NCBI RefSeq assembly: GCF_020520425.1
Contig: NC_079488.1
Coordinates: 29,565,247-29,629,246, forward strand
Direction: 5' to 3'
Origin: Spinacia oleracea
Lineage: Eukaryota > Streptophyta > Magnoliopsida > Caryophyllales > Amaranthaceae
DNA length: 64,000 bases
Shown: in pieces, positions 46,016-60,345 of the stretch
Layout: each line of letters opens with the position of its first letter
Numbering within the stretch: the first letter of the stretch is position 1
Program-made: the position numbers and the translations under genes
The notes under the pieces: generated by a model
Seen by the model: only the letters and a program-made list of their open reading frames with translations
Database searches by the model: none
Told to the model about the DNA's origin: nothing

Positions 46016-47769
46016 CTGCATATGAGATAACAGAATCTGAATTCAGGTGATTACTCATAATAATCAGACGAATCAAGAAGAATCAGACGGACAAGGTCAG
46101 GGAAATTACGAAGGATTTTTCAGTTTTATACAAAATTCCTAAAGACAACAGCCAAAAGAACGTAAAGTAGAGAAGAAAACCTAAATTGAGTAAGATCCAA
46201 CCTTAACATCAAAAGGCACTCCCGAAAATCCAACTATATTCCCGGAAGAATCTTTATGGACTAACATTTTATATTCATCCACACACCGACAACAAAATTT
46301 AAAATGGTGACTTGGTGACTGAAATTTTCTTTTTATAAAACTTCTCGTGAATAAGCATGGAACTAATTCACAGGAACACCAAGAAAACGCAGCAACCATA
46401 CTTTTCAACCAGTTTTTAGCGGAGTGCAAAATTATATTTCTCATATAACCTCCACCATATCAACTACAGAAATATACAAGGCAGTGGAAGCTCTGAAACA
46501 CATATACACAACCGTCTTTGTATAGGACGGAAGGCTAAATAACAAAGTCAAGACCAGAGATGAGTGAAGGCTTGAATTTTAAAAAATGAGTTGATATGCC
46601 TACTTTAGCACCAGTATAAACATGCAAATTGGGGAAATGATACGGAGTATCATTTACGTTATCTCCTGAATATTCTACAGAGTTATTCAGAATCGTTAAT
46701 TTATCTTCTAACTTTTCAAGTGAAATTATCTAGTAGCCTAATATAGTACAGGAAAACACTCCATAAATCGTAATTTATAAGAGCATCAAATAATTCTATA
46801 CGTGGAAACAAAAACAAAAACAGTATAGTTTGCACAATACATGGGATTGCATTTCTGAACCTGCCCTTTCTTTGAAATGAACATGGCCAATTTATCACTC
46901 ATCCCACAAGAAGTTGCCTCGCAAATCAAACAATAGGCCAAAACCCATTAAACGTGATAAAACCACACAGCTAGACGCATAACAATACTTGATATACTGT
47001 CGCTCCGAACATTCAAATTAATTGTTCCTATAAACATCCGAAGACTGAGAATAGATGGTAGTACCTTACACCCGTGAGTTATACGTAAGCGAGGGAAACT
47101 TTTAAGAACTTGATGAACAAGCTGAGCAATAGTAGGCCAATTCTGCAGTCAAGTTACAAAGCAGATACAGTAAAATGAATTGCAATGTAAAACTTTACAC
47201 CTAAACAAGGATGGTAGGAGCCAGAAAATAGAAGATCAAGATGGTATTGTGGCCAGCATAAATTTGAGAAAATATCAGACCAATATGAAAAGCACCTGGC
47301 CAATTCACAGGAAAGTCCGACCCCCCCCCCCCCAAGGTGATTTAGCTTAACAACTAGCAGAAACCTACAACCTGAAGTTCCATGTAAATCAAAAGTTTTA
47401 GCAGCCATGTTGACAACTGACCTGAACATTGCAGAATGCAATCACTGAATACACATTTACACAGATTAGTAACCATAAAAGTTAAGGGTTATTTACTGTG
47501 CACTATCCTAATTTCAAACCTGAAATCTCACATGACTACACAAGAACATGAAAAGAGAATAAAAAACAGGTATGTTCTTGCCAAGCAATCACAATATTTC
47601 AGATACAATGACCTTCCCGGTGATTTCCAATTTGCAAAACCATCAAAAAAAAGATAACTAGAGGGCCTTCGGTAGGTTCCATGCATAAGTATGTATATCT
47701 ATAAACTTAAAGGAAATCTACATAAACAAGCTAAAAGAATAAAAATTAACTTCAATGCAGGCACACAAA

Positions 47770-47964
47770 TTAACTTACTGTGATGTTCTCATAAACTTCA
47801 TTAAGGACTTCTTTAGGAACTTCATCCCAATCACTGTAATTGATATTCACCCGTTCACGAGCGACTACACCAATATAAGAGGCGAAATATTCCTTGTTAT
47901 CCCCAACAGGTATTTTATTGCGATTCCATTCTAAGGAGAGTTTTTCTCCGAATTGATTTTCCAA
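47770..47964 (-). pseudogene. CACTA second-gene exon (Transposase_24-like), unit 3
   Basis: Same residues as the unit 1 copy (NKIPVGDNKEYFASYIGVVA), with the same donor. Confidence 0.6.
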
Positions 47965-48117
47965 CTATTCCAACTACTGTACGACCCGTTGCTTTCTTTG
48001 TCTTTCTTCCCATCAACCTACAAACATACAAATTCCATTAAACAACATAACTAAATCATTATATTAAGATAAATATAACCATTTTATACTAAAATTAGGT
48101 TTATTAAGTTAGTCAAT

Positions 48118-48560
48118 TTAACCTCTACGACGACGCTTTTTAGGTCGATTTCCACCACTATTTTCATCCGCACACCAAATCCCTTCTTCATGGTCACTAC
48201 GTACATATGCCGATATATCATCAATACTTTCATTCACATTTTGTATCTCAAAGGGAGGAGATCTTTCCTCGGACACAATATTGTCATCATGGTCATCAAA
48301 GACATATCGAGGTTTCGATGTTAGAACAACTGACCTTTTTTTATCAAGTGGGTCAGTCATATAAAACACTTGTTTAGCTTGACTAGCCAAAATATAAGGA
48401 TCTTCTTTGCTACCAAGTTTGTTAAGATTCATTGAAGTATGCCCTAAGCTATCAGATATAACGTTGTTGTTATTGTCAACCCATTTACAACCAAATACAG
48501 GTATTGAAAACCCCACATAATGCAACTTGACGAATAATTTCAAATCTAAGTCATTAGCAT
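48118..48560 (-). pseudogene. CACTA DUF4216 region, unit 3
   Basis: 141-codon frame as in unit 1 with one change (EIQNV for EIHNV). The unit 2 stop is absent. Its upstream part is lost in the copia remnant. Confidence 0.75.
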
Positions 48561-51500
48561 TTGAATGTTATTTCACAATAGAGAGATATGTGTGTGATAC
48601 ACATAGGACCAATTAAGTTTTACGTACTCCCACTAAACTTCTTATATATCTATAAGAGTCATGTACATTTTATGAAACTAAAATACTTATTAGCTTCACT
48701 AAAATACATTTCTAATTCCCAATTGCTTGCTTAAATCTGTACTTAAATTTCATAAGCTAGCTTTCCTTTTCAAGGATTTATTTGGATCCACAAATCCTAT
48801 GACATGTCATGTACATAGTTTCTTCCAACATTTGATTGAGGAATACGTCTTGTCATCCAATTGCCATATTTACCAATATGCAATCATTGCTTGATTTATA
48901 GACTTGAGCATTACGATTATTCATGAGGTTTCAACATAATCCATGCCATGAATTTGCTTGTAACCTTTAGCAACTAATCTAGCTTTGTGTGTGAACACAA
49001 TTCCATGTTTGATGGTTTTTATCCTTAAAACAAACTTGCAACAAATAGGTGTGAAACTATTCTTGCAAATCAACAAAATAACAATTTTGTCATCAAAACA
49101 TTGAGTATGTTTTATGGCCTCTAACCATCTAAAACATTGGAGTCTATATATGGACTCTAACCATTTTAGGGAATCTATATTTCGTCATAGCTTTCTTGCA
49201 AGTCACAAACTCATTAATGACAATACTTTGACTGCAAGTTGTAGGTTTCTTCACTATCTAATAGAAGAATCTCATAGTTTCATTGACATGAACTCTATGT
49301 TTACTTGGGTATAGAACATCAAACAATAGAATATCAACAGACACTTGAAAGTCCTTTGAATATTCTGTTCTCCTTGAAGCACTTGTAAATTCTTCTAAGA
49401 GATGTCAATTCTTTTATGCCACTTCTAAAGTCCTTCAAGAATAAGTTCGGATTTTCTGAAGCACTTCGAAAAGCCTCCGGAATGTCCGTTTATGTTTGTT
49501 GTTCGCCTCGAAGACTTTCGAGGTCTATTTTCTCCCACTTGTCATTTTGGAAACGAATCTCCAAAAGGACATTATTTCGAGCAAACAAACATTATGTTCT
49601 CAAAAATTCGTGGTAGAAACAATACCCTTGTGTCTCATTTGAATAAATCACAATGAAAGATATATCTATACTTGGGCCTTAGTTTGTTGAATAACAAACA
49701 CTAAGCTCCCACTGAGCTTAGGAACTCTTTAGATATATTATGAAAAGATATTCTGAAATTACTTTTCAATAGCTTTGACGAATTTGGTTTAGTTTGGTGG
49801 TAGTTGAGCATTTTGTTTAGAAATTATAGGAAAAGTCTTTATGAATCATCATTGACCGAATCAAGTACTAATTGACTTCGATCATTCCAACTTAGATATG
49901 CCATATCTTATGGAGCTAGATCGTGAAATTACAACACACAATCATTGATGATCATTTTTTGTCTCAAGTAATCATCAACATGATCTATCCTAGATCTTTA
50001 TGATTTCTTGTCAAGTGGATTTTATACTTCGGAATCTTTGAACTAGCCAAACAGATTCAAACTTATATCACATTGAGTAAATGATCCAATATTCACTCAA
50101 ATCCAGGTGATATAATAAAGTCATAAAATATTTCTTTAGCTTTGAACTCTATTGTCTAGGCGTTCTAACAATAGTCCATATCCTTTTGTTACTTTCAACT
50201 AGCTTGTCTTGAATTGATCTAGAAATCAACTAACTTTTAAAAGTCCATTAAAATAGAGCTTTTGAATGTTAACTTGTTGATATGGTCTAAGTAACAATGC
50301 CAAAGATTTGTGGAACTCAAATCAAGAGATTGATTTGAACCTGGTAAAGTTTTTATTGTTAAAGAGTTGTTTGTTTAAATCAAGCATATTGACTCAACCC
50401 GTAAATGACCATTTCATTCAAATAAACAAACGAACATTGTTTTTGTTCTTCTAAATGTGAGTCTTTCTGTGTTTGAAAACAGAAATTTAGGTATGCTGAT
50501 TATGGAACAAAATATCCATTAAGTTCCAGCCTTGAAAGGACTTAAAACAAACTAGATGACCCTACAACTAATGTAGCATTCCCATGCTTCATTTTCCACT
50601 TGCAGGTCATTAGTGTAGCCTAGCTTCCATTGTTTGAGTTATTACCGAAGTAAGAACCTCAAGCGGTATATGATACCAAGTAAGTTTGATTGCTAGGTCA
50701 CTTCTCTTTAAACATAAACTTATAGGTAGAAACGGAATTGTAAATTCCTTTCATTTGTTCCTTTGTTTTCCTATTTCTTGTACCTTTTCGTATAGCCTTA
50801 AGAACTGAATTCTTTAGTGTTGACTTTTATACTTTGGTTAGACATGTCCAATGTCAATCCAACAAAGTTCTTACCATTTAGTTTATGTTGAATATTCTGT
50901 TTCAACTGGATGATCTTACCAGAAGCTTCTAAAGTTCTCTAAGCATCGATCTATTCGAATGTCTAGGGACTAGACTCATTCGAGAATTAAATGGACAAAG
51001 ATATTAGGTTGTTAACCATTGGTAAAGCTGAACGTTTAAACTCAATGCTTTATGATCTCAAAACTACATTGTATTTTGAATCTACAAGCACCAATCGGTT
51101 TGCCATTCGACTTTGATATCGAAAACAACCATAAAAGTCGCTAAAAGAAACGTACATTTTAAATTGCTCGTTTTCTCTCATTTCCATGAATCATTCTTGG
51201 ATTCATTACCAATCGAGGAAATTTACTGTTGCCTTTCTAAAGGATTTACTGCAGTGAAAGATATTTAATTATAAACAATAATTAAAACATACATTGAAGC
51301 ATGCAAAGTCTAAACATTTACCATGAATAATAACTTGAAAATTAAAGCAATTATGCAATTCAAACAAGTTATTAGCATTTTATTCGATTTTATTGTTCCG
51401 GCAGGTGTGAATAAAATTATTCTAAGATCCTAAAACCATTGAAGAATTAAGCACATTATGTTGACTCAATCCTAAAACATTTTAGGTAAGCAAAAACCTT

Positions 51501-53940
51501 TTGCTAATAGTCTAGAAACTACTCTTGGTTGATAGGTACGTCTAAGAACTTATTAGGTAAACCTATCGATTTTGCCACGACATAAAAGGACTCCTTACTT
51601 ATATCGTTGAGTTTCACCAAAACTAACATGTACTCACAATTATTTGTGTACCTTACCCCTTTAGGACCAATAAGTAACACCTGGCTGAGCGAAAACTATT
51701 ACTAGATTGATGTAAAGGATGTCCAAGCAAGTGTTTATTTTGGCATGGCACCTTTTAACTCAATTTTTAAGTTTGGAACTTAAGGCTCTTACTATGTTGG
51801 TTGGATTTTAAGTGAACTAAAATCCTTAATCATGCAACATAATCAAGCCACAATCTCATGCATAATTAAGACATATTTAAAACAATAAATAACTTAAAGC
51901 ATGCATAAGATAAATGTGATCTAGTATGGCCCGACTTCATCTTGAAGCTTCAACTTCAAAGTCTGTCTTGAAAATGGAAACTTCGTCTTGAATTTAACCG
52001 TGGGAGGCGCCATTTTCTCCAAATAAGATAAGCTATAATTAAACTAATTACAACTATTTGATGGTACGCAGACCATATTTAAATTTAAAAATAAATTTGG
52101 TGCATTAGACCAATTATATTCAAATTAATGGTACGCATACCATATTTTCTATCCTATTTGGGCCATACTAGTCACTTCATAACCTGCCAAACAGTACATA
52201 TACAATATATACCATTCATCCATTCATTATCATGAATGGCCCACATAATTGGTTAGTTAAAACACATTGTATGCATCACATAAATATTTGCAGCAATTAA
52301 TCAAGGGCACCAATAATCTACAAATTATTCAGTCCTTATTACTTCTAATCAAGTTGTTTAACCTTAAAGGATTTGTAGACCTAATCAAGAGTTTATGACT
52401 AAAAGGGGCTCCCACTTAAACCAATAAATTCATATGCTTTACTAATTTTAAACATAAAAATATATTTCTAGTCTAACCGGAAACATACAAATTGAATTAA
52501 AATTTAAACCTCATATAAATTTATAATCGAATCCATTAATTTAATTTATTTCAGTTGAATTAAACGAATTTAAATTAATTCAAGATTTAATTTTAGTAAA
52601 ATAATTAGTATAAATGAAATTTATAATAATTATAATATTCAAAATTAAAATCCAAGAAAACAATTTAAATTTCGAATTTTAAATTTAATTAAAATCGTTT
52701 CCGAACTGAAAATTAAAAATTAAATTCAAAGCGCATCAATCGGGTCAAGACGAGGCCATGGGCTTGCGCCCATGCCCCGTCGAGTCCACGAGGCAGCTCG
52801 CCCCTCACGAGTGATCGCAAAGCAAGGCATGAGCAGCTGCCACGCGCAAACGCAGCAAGCCGAGCCACGCTTGCGCGCAGCATCGCTCGCTGCTTAGTAG
52901 CGCAGCAGTTGCTTGGCGAGGCTGGGCGAGGCTGCGCTCGTGCTGCGAGGCACCCCTCGCTGCCCGCGCGCGCGCGCCTGCCATGCTCGCTCGCCTTGCT
53001 CCTTCTCCCACACGCCCATGCATCATCGCAGCACTCGACGCAAGGCAGGGCTGCTGCCTTGTGCTCGCGTGCTACTCGCCTTGCTCGCTGCATTCGTACC
53101 GCATGGGCGACGAGCTCCCTTGCTCGTCGTCACATGCCCGCACTATACAACACCCCTTAAGGGTAACACGTAGCGTCCGTTGCTTTGTGCGTGCAAGTTT
53201 TATGAGCGAATTGCATAAAATTAAAACTTTTATTTCCAAAATTAATGACAAATTAATAAATCATATTAATTTCATAATTTTAGGGCGAAAAAATCGAAAA
53301 TTTATTTAATTAATTAATTTCCGATTAACATGGATTCAAATCTAGGTCATAAAAATTTAAAATTTAACAAAAATTAATAATTTTTATGGTGGTTTTTAAT
53401 CATATGCATCTAATTAAATTATTAATTAATTATGAAAAACAAATCAATTCTAAATTATTCGAATTTCAACAAATTAATCATAATTACAAATTAGATTGTA
53501 TAATTAACAAGGCTAGGCATTCAAACTTGTTAAACATATACAGTAGGTCAATCAAAAATTCAAGATTTATCAACAAGAATCGCAAATATTTAATTTAACA
53601 TCTTAAATTTTCAAACTTTTGCGTTCGAAAAACTAAAACCTCCGATAAGTCATAGTAAGACTTCGAATTTGGGAATTCTGGGTTTCGGCGAAAATTATTA
53701 TTTTTTGTCAAAATTTTAGAATGCCTTTTACATGCGGAATTGACACAAAAATCACTCGATTTGGTTGAGTAACGAACATTCTGCCGAAAAACTGCGTACA
53801 TATAATTGAATAAACGCAATTTGCAATTAATTAACAATTACGAAAATTAATCACCCCTTTTAATTCCTTGCAAATTTGTAATATTTAACCATGTTTATGC
53901 AATTTCGATTATGAAAATAATAAGAGGCTCGTGATACCAC

Positions 53941-56732
53941 TGTTAGGTTATGATACATATGACAAAACATAAATCATGCGGAAAAACCTTAATGCCAGGA
54001 AACATATTATTTACACATAATCATTTAGCATAGAATAGATGCATACACTTTGTAGCGTGCCCTCCCTAGCTGCGCCCGAACCGAACAAGAACAATTCTTT
54101 AGGACTCCAAATGTCGTCCCTCCGTAGATAGTCCACAGTACTGTTAGGTTATGATACATATGACAATTCATAAATCATGCGGAAACAACCATTAAGCCAG
54201 GAATACATATTATTTACACATAATCATATAGCATAGTCTAGAAGCATACTCTTTGTTGCGTGCCTTCCCTAGCTGCGCCCGAACCGAACAAGAACAAGTC
54301 TTTAGGACTCCAAGTGTCGTCCCTCCGTAGATAGTCCACAGCACGTCCGGATCCGCCTTAAGATTGACCAACTAGAATCGCCCTCAAGGTACTAATAATT
54401 TCGGCACTTTTAGGCAAGGTATGTGACTGAATTTTTCTCTCAAAAACTCACTTTGAATACTTGAAAACTCGTTATAAATTGTGAACCCAGGCCACATATT
54501 TATAGGGGTATGGAAAGAGAATTGGAATCCTACTAGGATACGAATTAATTAAATTAGAATCCTAGTGGAACTCTTATTTAATTAATTTATCTTTTAGGAT
54601 TAGGAATTTAATCATTAAACGAATTCTATACGCTTTAGGATTCGAGTAACACACTTCGAGTAATACACTAGCACCGCACGCAGGCCTTGCGGCCCACGCA
54701 CAGCGCCAGCCCACTCGTCGCAGCCCCGCGCGCGCGCCCAAGCTTCGGCTGGGCCTGGCTTTTGCGCTGGGCCTGGTCGCATGCTTGGCGTGTGGTTGTT
54801 GCGCTTGGCTTGCTGGGCGATGGCCCGGCTTCGTGCTGGGCCTTCGTCTGGCAGGCCTCGTCCGATGCTAATTCGTACGATGCGCTTCCGATTAAATTCT
54901 CGATTCCGGAATTCATTTCCGATACGAACAATATTTAATATTTCCGATTCCGGAATTAATTTCCGTTTCGAACAAATATCTAATATTTCCGTTTCCGGAA
55001 TTATTTTCCGATTCCGATAATATTTCCGATTCAGACAATATTTCCGTTTCCGGCAATATTTCCGATTCCGGCAATATTTCTATTTCCGATAATATTTTCC
55101 GATACGTACCATGTTTCCGTTTCCGGCAACATCTACGACTTGGATAATATTTATATTTCCGATACGATCCATATTTCCGTTTCCGGCAATATCATCGTTT
55201 CCGGAGTATTCATTTCTTGCCTGTGACGATCTCAGCTCCCACTGAAACCAAGATCCGTCGATTCCGAATATCCATAGTTGGAGTATTTAATGCCATTAAA
55301 TACTTGATCCGTTTACGTACTATTTGTGTGACCCTACGGGTTCAGTCAAGAGTAAGCTGTGGATTAATATCATTAATTCCACTTGAACTGAAGCGGCCTC
55401 TAGCTAGGCATTCAGCTCACTTGATCTCACTGAATTATTAACTTGTTAATTAATACTGAACCGCATTTATTAGACTTAACATTGAATGCATACTTGGACC
55501 AAGGGCATTATTTCCTTCAAGTACGTCCGGATCCGCCTCAAGCTTGACCAACTAGAATCGCCCTTAAGGTAGCTTAGGATTTTCGGTTATATTAGTGCAA
55601 GTGTATGGCTGATTTTTCTCCAAAAACTTACCTTTAGAATACTTCAATCGTTTCTATAAATTATGACCCTAGGCACTTATTTATAGAGGTATGGAAAAGG
55701 AAATGGAATCCCACTAGGATACTAATTAATTAAACTAGAATCCTATTAGGACTCTGACTAATTAATTTATCCTTTTAGGATTAGGAATTTAATCATTAAA
55801 CAAATTCTATACTTTTTAGGTTTCGTATGTGAAAACAAACTCTACACGAGCATGACCCGCAAGCGTGCAGGCCATGCCCGCGCACAGCCCACACGGCCGC
55901 TTGGCCCTCGCGAGCTACAAGCCCACGCGAGAAGCAGCAATGCTCGCAGCTGCGCGCGCTGCCACGGCCTGGCCTTGCGCTGGGCCTGGCGTGGCCTTGG
56001 CTGTTTGTGTGGCGCGCTTGGCTTGCTTGGCGATGGCCCGGCTTCGTGCTGGCCTTCGTCTGGCAGGCCTCGTCCGATTCTAATTCGTACGATACGCTTC
56101 CGATTAAATTCCCGATTCCGGAATTTATTAACAATACGAACAATATTTAATATTTTCGATTCCGGAATTAATTTCCGTTTCAAACAAATATTTAATATTT
56201 CCGTTTGCGGAATTATTTTCCGATTCCGATAATATTTCCGATTCTGACAATATTTCCGTTTCCGGCAATATTTCCGATTCCGGCAATATTTCCATTTTCG
56301 ATAATATTTTCCGATATGTACCATGTTTCCGTTTCCGGCAACATCTACGACTTGGATAATATTTATATTTCCGATACGATCCATATTTCCGTTTCCGGCA
56401 ATATCATCGTTTTCCGGAGTATTCATTTCTTGCTTGTGACGATCTCAGCTCCCACTGAAACCAAGATCCGTCGATTCCGAATACCCATAGATGGAGTATT
56501 TAATGCCATTAAATACTTGATCCGTTTACGTACTATTTGTGTGACCCTACGGGTTCAGTCAAGAATAAGCTGTGGATTAATATCATTAATTCCACTTGAA
56601 CTGAAGCGGCCTCTAGCTAGGCATTCAGCTCACTTGATCTCACTGAAATATTAACTTGTTAATTAATACTGAACCGCATTTATTAGACATAATATTAAAT
56701 GCATACTTGGACCAAGGGCACTATTTCCTTCA
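53941..56732 (-). mobile_element. 5' LTR split by the nested solo LTR, unit 3
   Basis: Outer LTR halves 53941-54141 and 55525-56732, with the same borders as in the other units. Confidence 0.8.
54142..55519 (-). mobile_element. Solo LTR with AGTAC target-site duplication, unit 3
   Basis: AGTAC at 54137-54141 and 55520-55524. Third copy of the nested solo LTR. Confidence 0.88.
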
Positions 56733-58413
56733 TGTAGCTCCTTTCTAATATTCAATTCCTTTAAGTCATCCCGAGCCTTAGGACCGTCTTTTGTCTTCTT
56801 AGGAATATTCAATAACGTGCTAATCAGACTATCAAATACATTCTTCTCGATATGCATCACATCTAAAGAATGCCTAACAAATAGAAATCTCCAATAAGGA
56901 AGATGCCAAAAACCGGAACACTTCTTGTATCCCTGTTTAGGAAGGGCACCTTTATTTTTCTTCAACTTGCCAAATGTAATTTTAATGTCTTTTACTTTTT
57001 CAAACACTTCTTGGCTAGTAAAGACTTTTGGAGGACTTTCAAATTTTGTTCCCCATTAAAAGCGTTTTTCAGTTTGTGGTACGGATGATCATGAGGAAGA
57101 AATAGACGATGATCAAAGTAGACATTTTTTCCCGATGCTTTTACCCACCTTCCCTTCCAATTACCATCTTCACATATAGGACACACACATTCTCCTTTCA
57201 CAGTATAACCAGAAAGATTACTATATGCTGGATAATCTTGCATAGTGCAGAATAACATGGCTCTTAAATTGAACATTTCATTCCGACTTCCATCAAACAC
57301 TTCAACCCCTTTTTCCCACAATAACTTTAAATCGTCAATAAGAGGTGCCAAGTACACATCAATGTCATTTTCTGGCTGTTTTGGCCCAGATATAAGAATT
57401 GACAGGATAATATACTTTCTTTTCATACATAAGGAAGGAGGTAAGTTGTAAGTCACTAACATGACCGGCCAAGTACTATAGGTGCTACTAAGGGAACTAT
57501 ATGGATTCATACCATCAGTAGACAATCCAAGGCGTAGGTTTCTTTCTTTTTTACCAAAATCATCGAACTTTCCATCAATAAATTTCCATTGCGGAGAATC
57601 AGCTGGATGTCTTAGTAACCCATCATTTTTTTTCCGACCAAATTTATGCCATATCAACTTCTCTATATCTCCTGCATATGCATACATTCGTTTGAACCTT
57701 TGTATTATTAGAAAGTACCACAAAACCTTAGTCGAAACTCCTTCCTTTTTCTTGTACCTCGAGTCATTGCACTCAGGGCAATTCTTTAAAGCTTCAAATT
57801 CAACTTGATACAGTATGCAATCGTTAGGACAAGCATGATTTTTTTTGTAATTCAAGTCTGTTGTGCACAACATCTTTTTTGCCTTATATGTACGGCTAGG
57901 TAAAACATTTTCGGGTGGAAGTGTGTCTTTAAACACCTTAAGGAACGCCATAAAACACTGATCCGTCACACTATGACCCACCTTCACATTGTAAATCTTA
58001 ACTATAGTCGATAGTTTTGTGTACTTACTCTCTTTGAATAAGGGCAGTTCAGAATCAGTCAACAATTCCTCTATCACCTGAGGATCATTATCAACTATTT
58101 CATGAAGTTGATCCATCATTTCCTCCAAGGTACCACCCTCATCCGTATTATCGCCTTGATGGGCAGAAGTTTCTTCCCTTTTTTCACCATGACGATACCA
58201 ATGAGTATATGTTATATCAAATTCCCATTTACTCAAATGGTTGAGTATTTCGTCAACTTTGTGATGCATAAGATTGTGACACATATAACAAGGACAAGGC
58301 AACCTATCACGACCTTCACTATTATTATCCAAAGAAAATTTGAGAAATTCCATAACTCCAGCTTTGTATTTTGGGTCCCCCAATTTTGTTGTTGTTATCC
58401 AACTTCGATCCAT
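56733..58413 (-). pseudogene. CACTA transposase N-terminal part, frameshifted, unit 3
   Basis: 473-codon frame (56992-58413) plus the shifted continuation to 56733. The first 473 residues are the same as in unit 1 where compared. It has the same one-base loss at about 57041-57047. Confidence 0.85.
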
Positions 58414-60345
58414 TTCTACAAACTAGTAAGTTCCGTAAAAATAAAACTCATAATTGTAAATACCATATAAAATGCAATTAAGGGCATTGGGTCCTTATCG
58501 AACATGAACCCCCTTTATAATAAGTTTAGACATACTCAAATGTTAAAAAAAAAGTTCAAATAGTTTAAGGTATGAATCAAGGTACGATAATTTAAGGTAT
58601 GAATCAAGCCATAATTATACCAAATCTTTCAGAATTTGTTTAAATGCATATAAGGCAGATTAAACATTCATTAGGAAGGAGATTAAACATTTATTAGGCA
58701 GATTAAACACTTGAGCATGATAATTTAGGAAGGAGATTAAACATTCATTAGGAAGGAGATTTAACATTCATTAGGCAGATTAAACAGGAGATTAAAATAA
58801 GAAAAAATAACGTAATGCCAGAACTCCAGCACTATCAGTCTGTCACCAACCCAGCATAATGCCAGTAACAGAACCCACAAATATCAGAAAATCCTAACAC
58901 AATTTGTTTCTTTCAATTTTTCTTTCAAGGTAATATCAAAATTTTCTTATTTCTTTCAAATTCATTGAAAATCTATTCTAATACGAATTACAACAAGAAT
59001 TTCATAGTTAGGCATTACAATCTGATAATTAATAATATTGAAAGGATAAATTAGTATAACAAAATGCTAACCTCGAAATTCAAAGGGGTAGAATGTTGCT
59101 TGCGGTTGCCGTACAATCTCGACGGTAGTGGTGGTGGCGCAGTTTGGGGTCGGCGCAGCTTGGGGTCGGCGGTGGTGGTGAATTAACGGTGATTGCAGTT
59201 TGTGAGTAATAAGGAGTAGATAAGACTAATTAATAAGGTTTTGCAGAGTTTTGCGAGAGACAGAGTTCTCAATTTTGAGTTTTTTAGATATGCCGCCTAA
59301 TTTCCCAAATTTTGGTTAGTTACTTTTTTTAATTTTTTTAATTGGCATATACTACACACTAGCACGTGACTTCTCTTTATGTTGTTACTTTTTTTTTAAT
59401 TGGTATATACTACACGGTAGCACACGGTAGCACGTGACTGCTATATGTTATTAGCTTTTTTTTTAATTTTTCAGGATAAAAATATATATAACAGTTAAGT
59501 CTCCTTGGCGCTCTATATTCTTTTTCACATGAAACTGTCAACACAAATAACCACTCTATATAATCCCGTGAAACGCTTATCACACTTGATCGCTTTATAT
59601 TCAACGTTTCTTATTCCTATTTTTGTATTAGTGCATCTACTTTGTAGAGATTTTGCCTGACCTATTCTCTGATTTATAGAATGGCATTGACAATTCCTCT
59701 GTATCAATTTATTGACAATGCAATCCAAGAGTAATAGCAATGTAAAGAGAGGTGACATAGTGAACCACCTCCCTGGCTTTTTTTGAGGTTTCTGCCCTTT
59801 TTTTCATAAATTGATGGTAATTTCATAATGATTTTAATATTTTGGAAAATGTAGTTTCTTTGGGATTTAGTTGTATAAGCAATTTTGGAAAAACCAGTTC
59901 AAGTTTTGAAGATGTGAATTTGGATGCGTTAAGATGGGCATTAGATGGTATATTATTCTATCTATTTGATGATGCATTTATATGAACAAAGCAAACCTGC
60001 AAATATTTTTATTAGAGTTGATTAATTGAATTTGGTTTATGTAGAGTATGATTTTTTATGTTGAGCTTATCCTAATACACGGTTTTGGAGCTAGCTGTTT
60101 TTTAGCTATTGTACTCGATCTAGGATGATCAACCATTTCCCCTGTTGCAATTTTTAATCACTCAAAATAATACTAGATTAATATATTAATTTGTTCATAA
60201 ATGTATGTTCTTGCATATTATCATAAATAGAACTGAATTGGAAGTTGATTTTTTTCCCGTGTTTGTTTTTTGCAGATTTATGTACGAAACAGAGTGCAAT
60301 TGCTAGAACACAAGCAGATTCTATTTCTTAAGTTATAGTTTTTCA
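58414..60345. other. CACTA upstream region and flank, unit 3
   Basis: Non-coding. Subterminal repeat block at 58638-58795, doubled G-box repeat at about 59330-59470. No supportable gene. Confidence 0.5.

Larger units (their letters stand above)
48565..56732 (-). mobile_element. Truncated copia retroelement in the CACTA transposase, unit 3
   Basis: Copy of 2300-10467. Reverse transcriptase trace at about 48594-49024, GC-rich island at 52730-53170, primer-binding site at 53924-53939. The rest of the interior shows no supportable gene. Confidence 0.7.
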